Part shown: in pieces, positions 1 through 6,711 of the stretch
How positions within the stretch are numbered: position 1 is the stretch's first letter
How the letters are laid out: every line of letters begins with the position of its first letter
NCBI GenBank assembly: GCA_038317685.1
Contig: JBBQBQ010000023.1
Location: forward strand, 1 to 22,481
DNA: 22,481 nt
DNA from: JBBQBQ01 sp038317685
GTDB lineage: Bacteria > Desulfobacterota > Desulfuromonadia > Desulfuromonadales > DDH964
Direction: 5' to 3'
Notes under the pieces: model-generated
What the model was told of the DNA's origin: nothing
Databases searched by the model: none
What the model saw: only the letters and a program-made list of their open reading frames with translations
Translations under genes and position numbers: made by a program

Positions 1-135
1 GGCCTCAACAACAAGGCCAAAGTGACAACGAAAAAAGCTTACGGTTTCAAAAGCTTTGAAGTCATAAAACTAGCGCTATATCATACACTTGGCAATTTGC
101 CTGAGCCGATTGCCACCCACAAATTCTGCGGGTGA
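1..135 (+). CDS. ISL3-family transposase, C-terminal fragment (5' end outside window)
   Basis: The plus strand is open from base 1 to a TGA at 133-135 and encodes 44 residues. They start GLNNKAKV, carry KKAYGFKSFE in the middle and end PEPIATHKFC-G. The LNNK...RAYGF-type block followed by a short tail ending in H-x-F-C is the familiar C-terminus of ISL3 (IS204/IS1001/IS1165) DDE transposases, which cut and join IS ends. The catalytic part lies upstream of the window. Bases 1-60 are 42% GC (25/60), well below the cobalamin genes further on. It is the only plus-strand gene I can support, and it converges on the DUF1016 nuclease, the two stop codons being 9 bp apart. Family assignment rests on pattern recognition of the C-terminal motif alone. 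Confidence 0.8.
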   Translation, partial: GLNNKAKVTTKKAYGFKSFEVIKLALYHTLGNLPEPIATHKFCG

Positions 136-139
136 ACCA
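1..139 (+). mobile_element. Right end of an ISL3-type insertion sequence
   Basis: The transposase tail implies that an IS element enters from the left. Read inward from about 139, the minus strand starts GGTTCACCCGCAGAATTTGT, which overlaps the transposase stop. ISL3 elements often carry their right inverted repeat over the end of the transposase gene, so this is a plausible IRR. The same bases form an 8-bp stem with one mismatch (114-121 with 127-134). The next 8 bases, 140-147 (AAATCTTC), would be the target duplication and include the DUF1016 stop codon. The exact boundary is inferred because the other IS end is not visible. Confidence 0.45.
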
Positions 140-144
140 AATCT

Positions 145-1200
145 TCAAAACTGGTCATTACTCACCCCCATCTCCCGCAAAATCCCCGCCTCAATCTCCC
201 GCGCTTCTGGCAGCTTCCCGGCCAACTCCCTTGGCAACTCCGCCGTCAACGTGTACTCAGAAACCCCGACCGGCCGGTTGATATTGCGTAGCGAATATTC
301 CACCTCAACCCGTTCCCGCTGCGCGCAAAGGATGATGCCGATCGACGGGTTCTCGTCCGGTTCGCGCACGAAATCGTCGAGAACGTTGAGATAGAAATTC
401 ATCTTGCCGGCGTATTCCGGCTTGAACTCGCCGCTCTTCAGCTCGATGGCGACCAGACACTTGAGCTTGCGGTGATAGAAGAGCAGGTCGATGAAATACT
501 CCTTCCCTGCCAGAGTCACTCGGTACTGGTTGCCGATGAAGCTGAAACCATAACCGAGTTCGAGAAGCACGTCGCGAATCCGCTCGATCATGCGCCGCTC
601 CATCTCCCGCTCGACCACCGGCTTGCCGATGCCGAGAAAGTCGAGCATGTAGACATCCTTCAGCGCTTCGTCGGCCTGCGCGGCGAGATGCTCGGGGAGG
701 GTCGCGCTAAAGTTGTGTTGCTTCGGCGTTAGGGCGTGGCGCTCGAAAGCCTGGCCTTTGATCTGGTTGAGGAGGACGTTACGGCTCCAGCCGAGCTTGG
801 CGGTCATTCCGAGGTAGTATTCTCGCGCGGCGGGCTCCTTGATCTTGGTCATGATCGTGATGTTCTGCCCCCAGGGGATTTCTCTAACAAGCTGTAAGAG
901 ATTTGGAACATCTCGATATTCCAGAAAGAGCTGGCGCATGAACCAGAGATTCGGCGTTGAAAAGCCCGAAACTCCCGGAAATTCGATGCGCAGGTCCACC
1001 GCCAACCGTTCGACCACCGACTTCCCCCAACCGTGGACTTCCTGCCGCTGCGCAATCTCTGCGCCGATGCCCCAATAGAGCGCAATCAGTTCCCGGTTGA
1101 CGGCCCGCCCGGCGCGCAGGCGCGCCCCGCGAATCGCCTCCTTGACCCCGGCGAAAAATTCCCCGTAGTTCTGATCTGCTACTAACGTCGGTTCACTCAT
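145..1200 (-). CDS. DUF1016 / YhcG-family PD-(D/E)XK nuclease
   Basis: 351 residues, complete, and close to the usual length of YhcG-type proteins. The N-terminal DUF1016_N domain (about 10-180) has the family signature GWGKSVVERLAVDL at 57-70 and FSTPNLWFMRQ at 80-90. The C-terminal domain carries a PD-(D/E)XK core: D238 in FIDLLFYHR, then E253-L-K255 in AIELKSGEF. This predicts a metal-dependent DNA or RNA nuclease; family members occur in defence islands and beside restriction systems. The ATG at 1200 follows a GAGGGGG ribosome binding site. It overlaps the end of the helicase reading frame by 8 bp, so the pair is translationally coupled and probably works as one complex or pathway. The 3' end abuts an IS element without obvious loss of the domain. 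Confidence 0.9.
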   Translation of the reverse strand: MSEPTLVADQNYGEFFAGVKEAIRGARLRAGRAVNRELIALYWGIGAEIAQRQEVHGWGKSVVERLAVDLRIEFPGVSGFSTPNLWFMRQLFLEYRDVPNLLQLVREIPWGQNITIMTKIKEPAAREYYLGMTAKLGWSRNVLLNQIKGQAFERHALTPKQHNFSATLPEHLAAQADEALKDVYMLDFLGIGKPVVEREMERRMIERIRDVLLELGYGFSFIGNQYRVTLAGKEYFIDLLFYHRKLKCLVAIELKSGEFKPEYAGKMNFYLNVLDDFVREPDENPSIGIILCAQRERVEVEYSLRNINRPVGVSEYTLTAELPRELAGKLPEAREIEAGILREMGVSNDQF

Positions 1201-1813
1201 TTGTCCCCCTCTCCACTACCATCACCCCGTATGCCACCGGTTGGGCGTGAATATCGACCTGGGCTTCGGCAATATCCAGCTCCGCCATGTGCCGGGCAAA
1301 ATCGGCCACTGCATTGTCGAGCTGGCTTTGCCGCATGCGCCGGATCTTCTCGTTGCTGGCCGCCGCCAATTGCTCACACAAAATCGCCAGGCGTGCCGCG
1401 TGACTGGTGCGCAGGCTCTCGCGCCGGAACCCGACCAGCTCGCTGTTCTCGGAAACATGTTCCAGTCTGGCCGCAGCCCAGAGCGCATGATTTCTGGCAT
1501 CGAGTTCGTCAAAGACCGCCGGGTCTGGTAACGGCACCTCCACCGGCGCGCTGTTGGCAAGGAGGGTCATGAACCTGCGGCTCACCTCGGCGTCGGCGCA
1601 GACCGGGGTAAAGACCACATCGTCCCGGACCCCCCGCTTCTGCCATTGATAAATTGCAAAGGGATAGTGACCGGGTGCGATCAGCGCGTCCTGGACCTGA
1701 AATGTCGTGAAAAGTTTCTGCTCCGGCGACAAAACTCGCGCCGCTTGCAGGACCAGGGGATGAATCGGCGTGAGGAAGACGACCTCCTTGCGCGCCCTTG
1801 GCGGATGCGGCAT
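1193..1813 (-). CDS. Displaced C-terminal part of the HEPN-SNF2 helicase
   Basis: This frame continues the helicase after a single-base frameshift. The upstream frame reads ...ASAKGA and this frame picks up KEVVFLTPIHPLVLQAA, which makes a smooth helicase C-terminus if one base is removed. The formal ATG at 1813 has no ribosome binding site and lies inside the upstream gene, so it is probably not an independent start. The last about 200 residues are mostly helical and resemble the accessory C-terminal region of RapA-like ATPases. The stop at 1193 overlaps the DUF1016 start by 8 bp. With the frames joined, the protein would be 1183 residues from the start at 4745. It is either a broken gene or a sequencing error. 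Confidence 0.75.
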   Translation of the reverse strand: MPHPPRARKEVVFLTPIHPLVLQAARVLSPEQKLFTTFQVQDALIAPGHYPFAIYQWQKRGVRDDVVFTPVCADAEVSRRFMTLLANSAPVEVPLPDPAVFDELDARNHALWAAARLEHVSENSELVGFRRESLRTSHAARLAILCEQLAAASNEKIRRMRQSQLDNAVADFARHMAELDIAEAQVDIHAQPVAYGVMVVERGTNE

Positions 1814-4745
1814 CGAAGGTCACGGCCAGATGCGGTTCGTTCCCCTTGAGCCAATTCTCCCATTCCCGGTGCAAGTGGGATTTCTTTTTCGGTGATTTTT
1901 TGAAGTCGGACAGCAACGCATCACGCCCGGATTGGCTGATTCGCAGCGTCTTGAGGGTCTTTTCGCCGAGCAGGTATTCCTGCCCTGCGCCGCAACTCTT
2001 CTCCAGATAAGATTGCACCAGCCGTTGCAACGATTGCGGTGTCAGCCAGAAACTTTCAGCTTGCTCGACCTCGTCATCCTTGAACTGTTGCGGCAGACGC
2101 AGACCGAAAAGTTCCGCCTGTTGTTCTTCCAGTTGCGCCTGTTCCTGAATCACCCGGATATCGTTGTCGGCAATGATTTCCAGTTTGCGTTGCCGCTCTT
2201 CCGTGGAGAGGGCGAGATTTTCAGCAACGTCGTGAATCTCAGCGGTCACTTTGCCGAGGATCTCTTCGCTGCCGCCGAGCGCCGCCTGAAAGACCCCGAT
2301 CCGCCACAGACAGCGATGGTAGATGTCGGCATCGACGGTGCCGGGGGTGATCAGATTATAGATGGCGACACTCTCGCTCTGCTGTCCGTAGCGGTCGATG
2401 CGACCGATGCGCTGCTCGACCTTCATCGGATTCCAGGGGAGGTCGTAGTTGACCAGACAATCGCAGAACTGGTAGTCGAGCCCTTCGCAGCCGACTTCGG
2501 AAGAGAGGAGCAGGTCGAGCCCTTCGCCCTCATGGCGCGCCAGACTGAAGCGGTAGCGTTGCTCGCGGCGGTCTTCGTCGGGGGTGCCGCCGTGAATATA
2601 ACCGACCCGGAGTCCGGCCTCCTTGAGGTGCTTCTCCAGATAGGCCAGGGTGTGACGGAAGCTGCTGAAGAGCAGAACCTTGTTGTTGGGCAATTGTTGT
2701 TTGTCGTGGATGACCTTGAGCAGGGCATCGAGCTTGGGGTCGTGGGGATCGAGATGAACGGCCCGCTCCATGACCCCCATAATTTTGTCTTCGAGGGTGC
2801 CGACCCCCGCCAGCTCGCTCTCGAAGGTGTCATCAATTTCGGCGAGATCGAGCTGGTCAAGCCTCCGGGTGAGAATGTCCTGGATCAGCGACGCCAGGCC
2901 GTAGAGACAACTGGCGGCCTGGCGGCGAATCGTCGTCAGCATGAAGAGGAGGTTTTTGTCGCCGTGAATCTGCCCGAGAATCCGGGCCTGCATGGCGAGG
3001 AGGTCGTCGTGCAGCCGTTGCTGTGCCTCGGTAAAGGGGACTTCGACTGTTTCCGGTTTACGGGTGGTGAAGGTGCCGATGTCGCGGCGGCGGGTCCGGT
3101 TGATGATCGATGCAAAGCTGTGCAGTCCTTCAGTGCGGCGAATGAAAGTCACCCGTTCCTCGGCATTCAACTCATGGTCACCGAGCAGGTCGAAGTACCT
3201 CTGGAACATCGGGTTGTTCTGTAAGACCGCTTTCCCCCAGGCGGTCTCCGCCGCCCTTGACAGCAGCTCCACCGCCTGTGGCTGCCATTCCGACTGGTTA
3301 TTTCGGGCCAAGGCGTTTGCCTGATTGATGAAGGGATTCGGCTCTGCCATCTGTCCAAAGGTGGCTTGATCGATGACCAGGTCGGGGCGCAACAGGTTGA
3401 GTTGCACAAAAAGGTCGGTGATGCCGAGTTGGATCGGGGTAGCGGTGAGGAAGACGACCGCCTCGGCATTTTCGCAGAAATGACGCACGCCGCGATGGAG
3501 CCAGGTATTGGGATTTCGCAGATGGTGGGCCTCGTCGACGATGACCAGATCGAATTTCGGCGGTGGGTCGAGATCGATCAAACCTTTCCGTCCCCGCCGG
3601 CCGCGACTGCCGGGACTCCCGCTCAACAACTCTTCATCGAAGAGCGAGAAGGAGAGAATCGCCTTGCTGAACTTCTCCGGCCAGAGCCCATCCAGGTCGG
3701 TTTCGTTGAGACAATGGCGCAGCGCCGGACCATCCAGATGAACAAAATCCTCATCAAAACGTTTCATCTCGTTTCGCCACTTGTTCTCGACCACCAGCGC
3801 CCGGGGGCAGATAATCAGCACAGAGTTGATATCGTTTCGGGCCTGCAGCTCCCGCAGAATCAACCCCGCTTCGATGGTCTTGCCGACCCCGACCTCGTCG
3901 GCGATCAGCAAGCGGGGACGGTCGGAACGGATCAACTTCATCACCGGCTTGAACTGGTAGGGGATGTAGTCGATCCGGGCGGCATGAAGCGAATAGAGGT
4001 TGGCCAAGCTCGGATGCTGTAATTGCATGGCGCTCAGCCTGGCGTGGAATGTCTCAAGGGAGGAGACTACCGGGGTGCTTTCGGCCCTAACCGAAAACAA
4101 CTGACTGGCGTAGTATTGGGAGGACTTGTTGTCGATAAAAACCTGATACCGGTTTTCCCGCTCACCACGAGTCACCTGAAGAACGGCACCCATGACTTTT
4201 GGATCGGCGACGAGGCAAACCATGTCCCCCGGAGAAAATTCAGTGGAATCAGACTGAGCCTCCGGCTGAGAGTCGTCAGCAATAGAGGGCAGGTTTGACG
4301 AATTTTGAGTGGTGGTGACGGGTAGTGCCGTCTGTTTCCGTTGTCGCACCATTTGGATCAACGCCGGTTCCGCCATGAATGCCGCGAGAAACCGTTCCAC
4401 GGTGTCGAGATCGCGGTACAGGTCGTCCGCAACAATTGGAGATCCGGCAGCGTGCGCCCAGCGGTTGCGGATCTGTTGCAACTCCTTAACCCAATTTCGA
4501 ACATCATGGGTAAGAGTGTGCCGCTCGCTGAGCAGGTACCAGTTTTTGTCCACCACTCGCAGCAGTGCCGCCAGGTCAAGGCCATCAAGGTCGGTCACAC
4601 CTCTTGCTACGGTCATCCGATTTTGCTGAAAAGAGAGGGCCGGCAGAACGAAATCATTCCACCAATTTGCCGATAACTGAGGAAGATTTTCGGAAAGGAA
4701 AGATCGCAGGGAGCTCGTCACTTCATTGGAGAGCAGTGAATACAT
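1509..4745 (-). CDS. HEPN (Swt1-type)-Tudor-SNF2 helicase, RapA-like, frameshifted near its 3' end
   Basis: Domains in order: a Swt1-like HEPN region (about 1-130) with the R-x4-H motif R93...H98 in RNRWAH; a small beta-rich Tudor-like segment (about 170-215, starting SPGDMVCL); and a two-lobed SNF2 ATPase. Walker A is DEVGVGKT (283-290), Walker B is DEAH (404-407), motif III is LTATP, and motif VI is QRIGRIDRYGQ (778-788). It should be an ATP-driven DNA or RNA translocase coupled to a possible HEPN ribonuclease. The start at 4745 is preferred over an ATG 48 bp upstream because AGGAGG sits 4 bp before it. After residue about 984 the frame is shifted and ends in low-complexity residues; the true C-terminus is in 1193-1813. 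The frame ends with the nuclease gene downstream. RapA/DrmD-like SNF2 proteins are common in defence loci; the role here is inferred. Confidence 0.88.
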   Translation of the reverse strand: MYSLLSNEVTSSLRSFLSENLPQLSANWWNDFVLPALSFQQNRMTVARGVTDLDGLDLAALLRVVDKNWYLLSERHTLTHDVRNWVKELQQIRNRWAHAAGSPIVADDLYRDLDTVERFLAAFMAEPALIQMVRQRKQTALPVTTTQNSSNLPSIADDSQPEAQSDSTEFSPGDMVCLVADPKVMGAVLQVTRGERENRYQVFIDNKSSQYYASQLFSVRAESTPVVSSLETFHARLSAMQLQHPSLANLYSLHAARIDYIPYQFKPVMKLIRSDRPRLLIADEVGVGKTIEAGLILRELQARNDINSVLIICPRALVVENKWRNEMKRFDEDFVHLDGPALRHCLNETDLDGLWPEKFSKAILSFSLFDEELLSGSPGSRGRRGRKGLIDLDPPPKFDLVIVDEAHHLRNPNTWLHRGVRHFCENAEAVVFLTATPIQLGITDLFVQLNLLRPDLVIDQATFGQMAEPNPFINQANALARNNQSEWQPQAVELLSRAAETAWGKAVLQNNPMFQRYFDLLGDHELNAEERVTFIRRTEGLHSFASIINRTRRRDIGTFTTRKPETVEVPFTEAQQRLHDDLLAMQARILGQIHGDKNLLFMLTTIRRQAASCLYGLASLIQDILTRRLDQLDLAEIDDTFESELAGVGTLEDKIMGVMERAVHLDPHDPKLDALLKVIHDKQQLPNNKVLLFSSFRHTLAYLEKHLKEAGLRVGYIHGGTPDEDRREQRYRFSLARHEGEGLDLLLSSEVGCEGLDYQFCDCLVNYDLPWNPMKVEQRIGRIDRYGQQSESVAIYNLITPGTVDADIYHRCLWRIGVFQAALGGSEEILGKVTAEIHDVAENLALSTEERQRKLEIIADNDIRVIQEQAQLEEQQAELFGLRLPQQFKDDEVEQAESFWLTPQSLQRLVQSYLEKSCGAGQEYLLGEKTLKTLRISQSGRDALLSDFKKSPKKKSHLHREWENWLKGNEPHLAVTFDAASAKGAQGGRLPHADSSPGPASGASFVAGAETFHDISGPGRADRTRSLSLCNLSMAEAGGPGRCGLYPGLRRRRGEPQVHDPPCQQRAGGGAVTRPGGL
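1790..1795 (-). other. Single-base insertion (frameshift site) in the helicase gene
   Basis: The minus strand reads AAGGGCGCGCAAGGAGG here. Removing one base of the GCGCGC run gives AAG GGC GCG AAG GAG, which joins both frames into one ORF of 1184 codons (3552 bases). The break sits in a short alternating GC repeat, a plausible spot for replication slippage or a read error. No heptameric slippery sequence is present, so programmed frameshifting is unlikely. Confidence 0.8.
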
Positions 4746-4749
4746 GAAT

Positions 4750-4755
4750 CCTCCT
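4750..4755 (-). promoter_or_regulatory. Ribosome binding site deciding the helicase start
   Basis: AGGAGG on the minus strand lies 4 bp before the ATG at 4745. The longer alternative start at 4793 has no comparable site and would add a Gly/Phe-rich leader encoded across this site. Confidence 0.8.
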
Positions 4756-4854
4756 GGAAAACCGAATGGAAATCCAACCCATCTGCCTTTCAAGCAAACC
4801 CGTGTGGGCTCAGCAACGGCCTAAGCTATTTGAATCGCCTCCCGCTGGCGCATA

Positions 4855-4878
4855 CCCACCCCCCTGCCCCCCTATCCC
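4855..4878 (-). other. G-quadruplex-type G-run in the mazF-helicase gap
   Basis: The minus (coding) strand reads G3-N3-G6-N2-G6-N1-G3, which satisfies the four-tract G-quadruplex pattern with very short loops. It lies 2 bp beyond the stem-loop at 4881-4909 and about 110 bp upstream of the helicase start, so it would be in any mRNA reading from mazF into the helicase. Folding is predicted from the pattern, not shown. Confidence 0.6.
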
Positions 4879-4880
4879 TT

Positions 4881-4909
4881 GAGGAAATACCGCGCCCCGG
4901 TAATTCCTC
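4881..4909 (-). terminator. Stem-loop after mazF (possible terminator or attenuator)
   Basis: GAGGAAATACCG (4881-4892) pairs with CGGTAATTCCTC (4898-4909) across a 5-base loop: 12 pairs with one mismatch. It starts 7 bp after the mazF stop. There is no T-run on either strand, so it is not a standard intrinsic terminator. On the coding strand it is followed at once by the G-rich tract. Confidence 0.4.
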
Positions 4910-4915
4910 GCCCCG

Positions 4916-5269
4916 CTACCCCATCCCCAGGACTTCCCGCACCGCCCGGTAAACCACTCCCAGCCTCTCGGTATCGAGTCGCAGCAGAGGACCATCAATC
5001 AGACATTGGTTGTCAATGGCCCGGAGCTGGTCGATGAGCAGATCCGAATCCTTTTCCAGCAGTCCTTGGGCGGGAATGCGCAGACGCAGCGGTTCGGCGT
5101 CCTCGATCAGGTTGGTGGTCAGGGGAATGATGACAGTGGAAGGATGACCGGCATCGAGGAGCGCCTGGTTTTGCAGCAATAACACCGGTCGAACCTTCCC
5201 CGGTTCGGTCCCCCGCCCCGGGTTGAGATTGGCCAGCCAGACCTCCCCATGGTTAGGCGCGGGGGTCAT
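4916..5269 (-). CDS. MazF/PemK-family endoribonuclease toxin
   Basis: 117 residues, the usual size for the family. The N-terminus GEVWLANLNPGRGTEPGKVRPVLLL matches the MazF/PemK/Kid signature (G-E-[IV]-W...G-x-E-x-x-K-x-R-P), followed by VIIPLTTN and the DLLIDQLRAID strand typical of the beta-barrel fold. Family members cleave mRNA at short sequences and stop growth when the antitoxin is lost. The ATG at 5269 has GAGGT 7 bp upstream and lies within the last 17 bp of the antitoxin gene, so the two are translated as a coupled pair. It precedes the helicase-nuclease module in the same direction, separated by a stem-loop. The exact mazF subgroup cannot be told from sequence alone. Confidence 0.92.
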   Translation of the reverse strand: MTPAPNHGEVWLANLNPGRGTEPGKVRPVLLLQNQALLDAGHPSTVIIPLTTNLIEDAEPLRLRIPAQGLLEKDSDLLIDQLRAIDNQCLIDGPLLRLDTERLGVVYRAVREVLGMG

Positions 5270-5489
5270 CTTCGACCTCGCTGAATTCCGCGTTGACCCG
5301 CATGCTCTCGACCCGTACCTTGCGGCTCACCTCCATCAGGCGAGCACGGCGGCGATCGGCGACGACGGCAGCGTTCAACTCTTCGAGCGCTTTACGCACA
5401 TAGGCGGCGCGGGGAAGATGGAGTTCCCCGGCCAAGGCATCGACCTCCCGCAGCAGCTCATCGGGCAGGCGGACCGATAATGTTGACAT
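5253..5489 (-). CDS. Ribbon-helix-helix (CopG/MetJ-type) antitoxin
   Basis: 78 residues. The N-terminal RHH motif is STLSVRLPDELLREVDALA followed by LPRAAYVRKALEEL; dimers of this fold bind operator DNA through the beta strand. The acidic tail after about residue 55 would contact and neutralise the MazF-type toxin. The ATG at 5489 is chosen over one at 5549 because AAGGAG lies 8 bp before it and the promoter occupies the region in between. It is first in a two-gene operon and overlaps the toxin by 17 bp. Autoregulation is likely, since the repeated motif TGACATAA lies over the transcription start and the start codon. Confidence 0.9.
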   Translation of the reverse strand: MSTLSVRLPDELLREVDALAGELHLPRAAYVRKALEELNAAVVADRRRARLMEVSRKVRVESMRVNAEFSEVEDDPRA

Positions 5490-5516
5490 AATCGTGCTCC
5501 TTTTTGTATGACATAA
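5484..5516 (-). promoter_or_regulatory. Candidate antitoxin operator (repeated TGACATAA)
   Basis: TGACATAA occurs at 5484-5491 and again at 5509-5516, 25 bp apart start to start. The right copy is part of the interrupted palindrome TATGACATA (5507-5515). One copy covers the expected transcription start and the other covers the antitoxin start codon, a sensible arrangement for autorepression by an RHH dimer. Binding is inferred. Confidence 0.5.
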
Positions 5517-5520
5517 ATAA

Positions 5521-5549
5521 ATACTAGAGTTTCCAGTCACGGCTGTCAA
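5521..5549 (-). promoter_or_regulatory. Sigma70-type promoter of the antitoxin-toxin operon
   Basis: On the minus strand, TTGACA (5544-5549) is followed after exactly 17 bp by TAGTAT (5521-5526). Transcription would start near 5514. The -35 box lies 4 bp downstream of the permease stop codon and inside a small 6-bp stem (5540-5545 with 5555-5560). Confidence 0.75.
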
Positions 5550-5553
5550 GACC

Positions 5554-6711
5554 TCAGCCGATCCGCCGCAGGCCGTCGACGATGTTGCCGGTCACCGCCC
5601 GCCAGGTCGGAAAGATACCGCCGACCAGGCCAATGAGGAGGGCCGCCCCGAGGTCGAGCCAGAGGGTCGAAGGGGCGATATGGAAGGCGGGGAAGAACTG
5701 TTTGAGCGCGGAGGCGATAAAGTCGGCGGCGGGATAGGTGAGCAGGATGCCGAGGCCGGCACCACAGAGGGCGATGGAGAGCGACTCGCCGAAGATCGCC
5801 AGGGCCAGGTGGCCGCCGCCGAAGCCGAGGGTCTTGAGGGTGGCGTATTCGGCGAGGCGCTCGCGGGCGGTCATGGCCATGGTGTTGGCGGTGACGACCA
5901 TGATGATGACGATCACCATGTAGGAAACGATGCGGATGGCGGTGACGATCGCGCCGGTCATGGCGACGAAGCCGAGCTGGAAGGCTTTTTCGGTCTCGGT
6001 GAGGGTCTCCGCCAGGGAGTTGGTGAAGCTCCGGTCGATGGCCGCCGCGGTCGCCGGCGCTTCCTCCGGCCGCTTCACGCCGATGACGTAGAAGCCGACC
6101 TGATCGGCGCGGCGGGGGGTGGTCTGTTTCAGGGTCTCGTTGACGTAATCCCAGTGCAGGAAGAACTGGTTGCGATCGGTGTTGGGACGAGCGCCGCGAT
6201 AGATACCGCGCAGCACCAGGTTCCACTGGCCGGGGAAGATGGTGCCGGTGAGGACGATCGGGTCGCCGACCTTCCAGCCGAACTTGGCGGCCAGATTTTC
6301 GCCGGCGATCGCCCCGCGCCGGTCACGCCGGAAGGCGGCAAGTTCCTCCGGGGGGACGACGAACTCCGGATAAAGGTCGAGGTAGTGGTCGGCGTTGACG
6401 GCGAAGTTGGCGAAGAAGTTCTTGCGGTCGATGTAGATCCCCCCGAACCAGTTACCGTAGGTGACCTCGGCGACGCCGGGAACCTGACGGATCCGCTCCA
6501 GGTAGGAGATCGGCAGGGGGAAGATCAGGGAGATCGAATTGCGCGTCACCAGCCGGGTCGCCGAGGACCCTTCCACCCCCAGGTACCAGACGCCGATCAG
6601 GGTGCGCAGCAGCCCGAAGGCGACGATCGCCACCGCCACCCCCGCCACGGTAAGGACCGAGCGCAGCTTGTGGCGCAGGGCGTTGCGCAGGATCAGCTTA
6701 AGGAACAACAT
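5554..6711 (-). CDS. MacB/LolCE-type ABC transporter permease (FtsX domain)
   Basis: 385 residues. The N-terminus LKLILRNALRHKLRSVLTVAGVAVAI is typical of MacB-type permeases. Four membrane segments are visible at about 18-42, 252-276, 302-328 and 352-368, with a large periplasmic MacB_PCD-like domain (about 45-245) between the first two. The FtsX core includes the MTARERLAEYATLKTLGF block (280-297), the usual cytoplasmic coupling helix. Such permeases do not channel substrate through the membrane; they use ATP hydrolysis to work on substrates in the periplasm (mechanotransmission). It overlaps the ATPase gene by 14 bp and completes an adaptor-ATPase-permease operon. The ATPase is a separate protein, unlike classic fused MacB. 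The substrate is unknown. Confidence 0.9.
   Translation of the reverse strand: MLFLKLILRNALRHKLRSVLTVAGVAVAIVAFGLLRTLIGVWYLGVEGSSATRLVTRNSISLIFPLPISYLERIRQVPGVAEVTYGNWFGGIYIDRKNFFANFAVNADHYLDLYPEFVVPPEELAAFRRDRRGAIAGENLAAKFGWKVGDPIVLTGTIFPGQWNLVLRGIYRGARPNTDRNQFFLHWDYVNETLKQTTPRRADQVGFYVIGVKRPEEAPATAAAIDRSFTNSLAETLTETEKAFQLGFVAMTGAIVTAIRIVSYMVIVIIMVVTANTMAMTARERLAEYATLKTLGFGGGHLALAIFGESLSIALCGAGLGILLTYPAADFIASALKQFFPAFHIAPSTLWLDLGAALLIGLVGGIFPTWRAVTGNIVDGLRRIG

Noticed and set aside
1785..1815. Programmed ribosomal frameshift in the helicase
   Set aside because: A +1 shift would be needed and there is no slippery heptamer or stop-codon context; a mutation or read error is simpler.
1932..3224. 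A 430-codon plus-strand frame opposite the helicase
   Set aside because: It mirrors the codon structure of the helicase, has no recognisable domain and lacks a convincing start site.
5540..5560. Terminator after the permease (CGGCTG/CAGCCG stem)
   Set aside because: Only 6 bp with a 9-base loop and no T-run; it overlaps the toxin-antitoxin promoter, so it is not called as a terminator.
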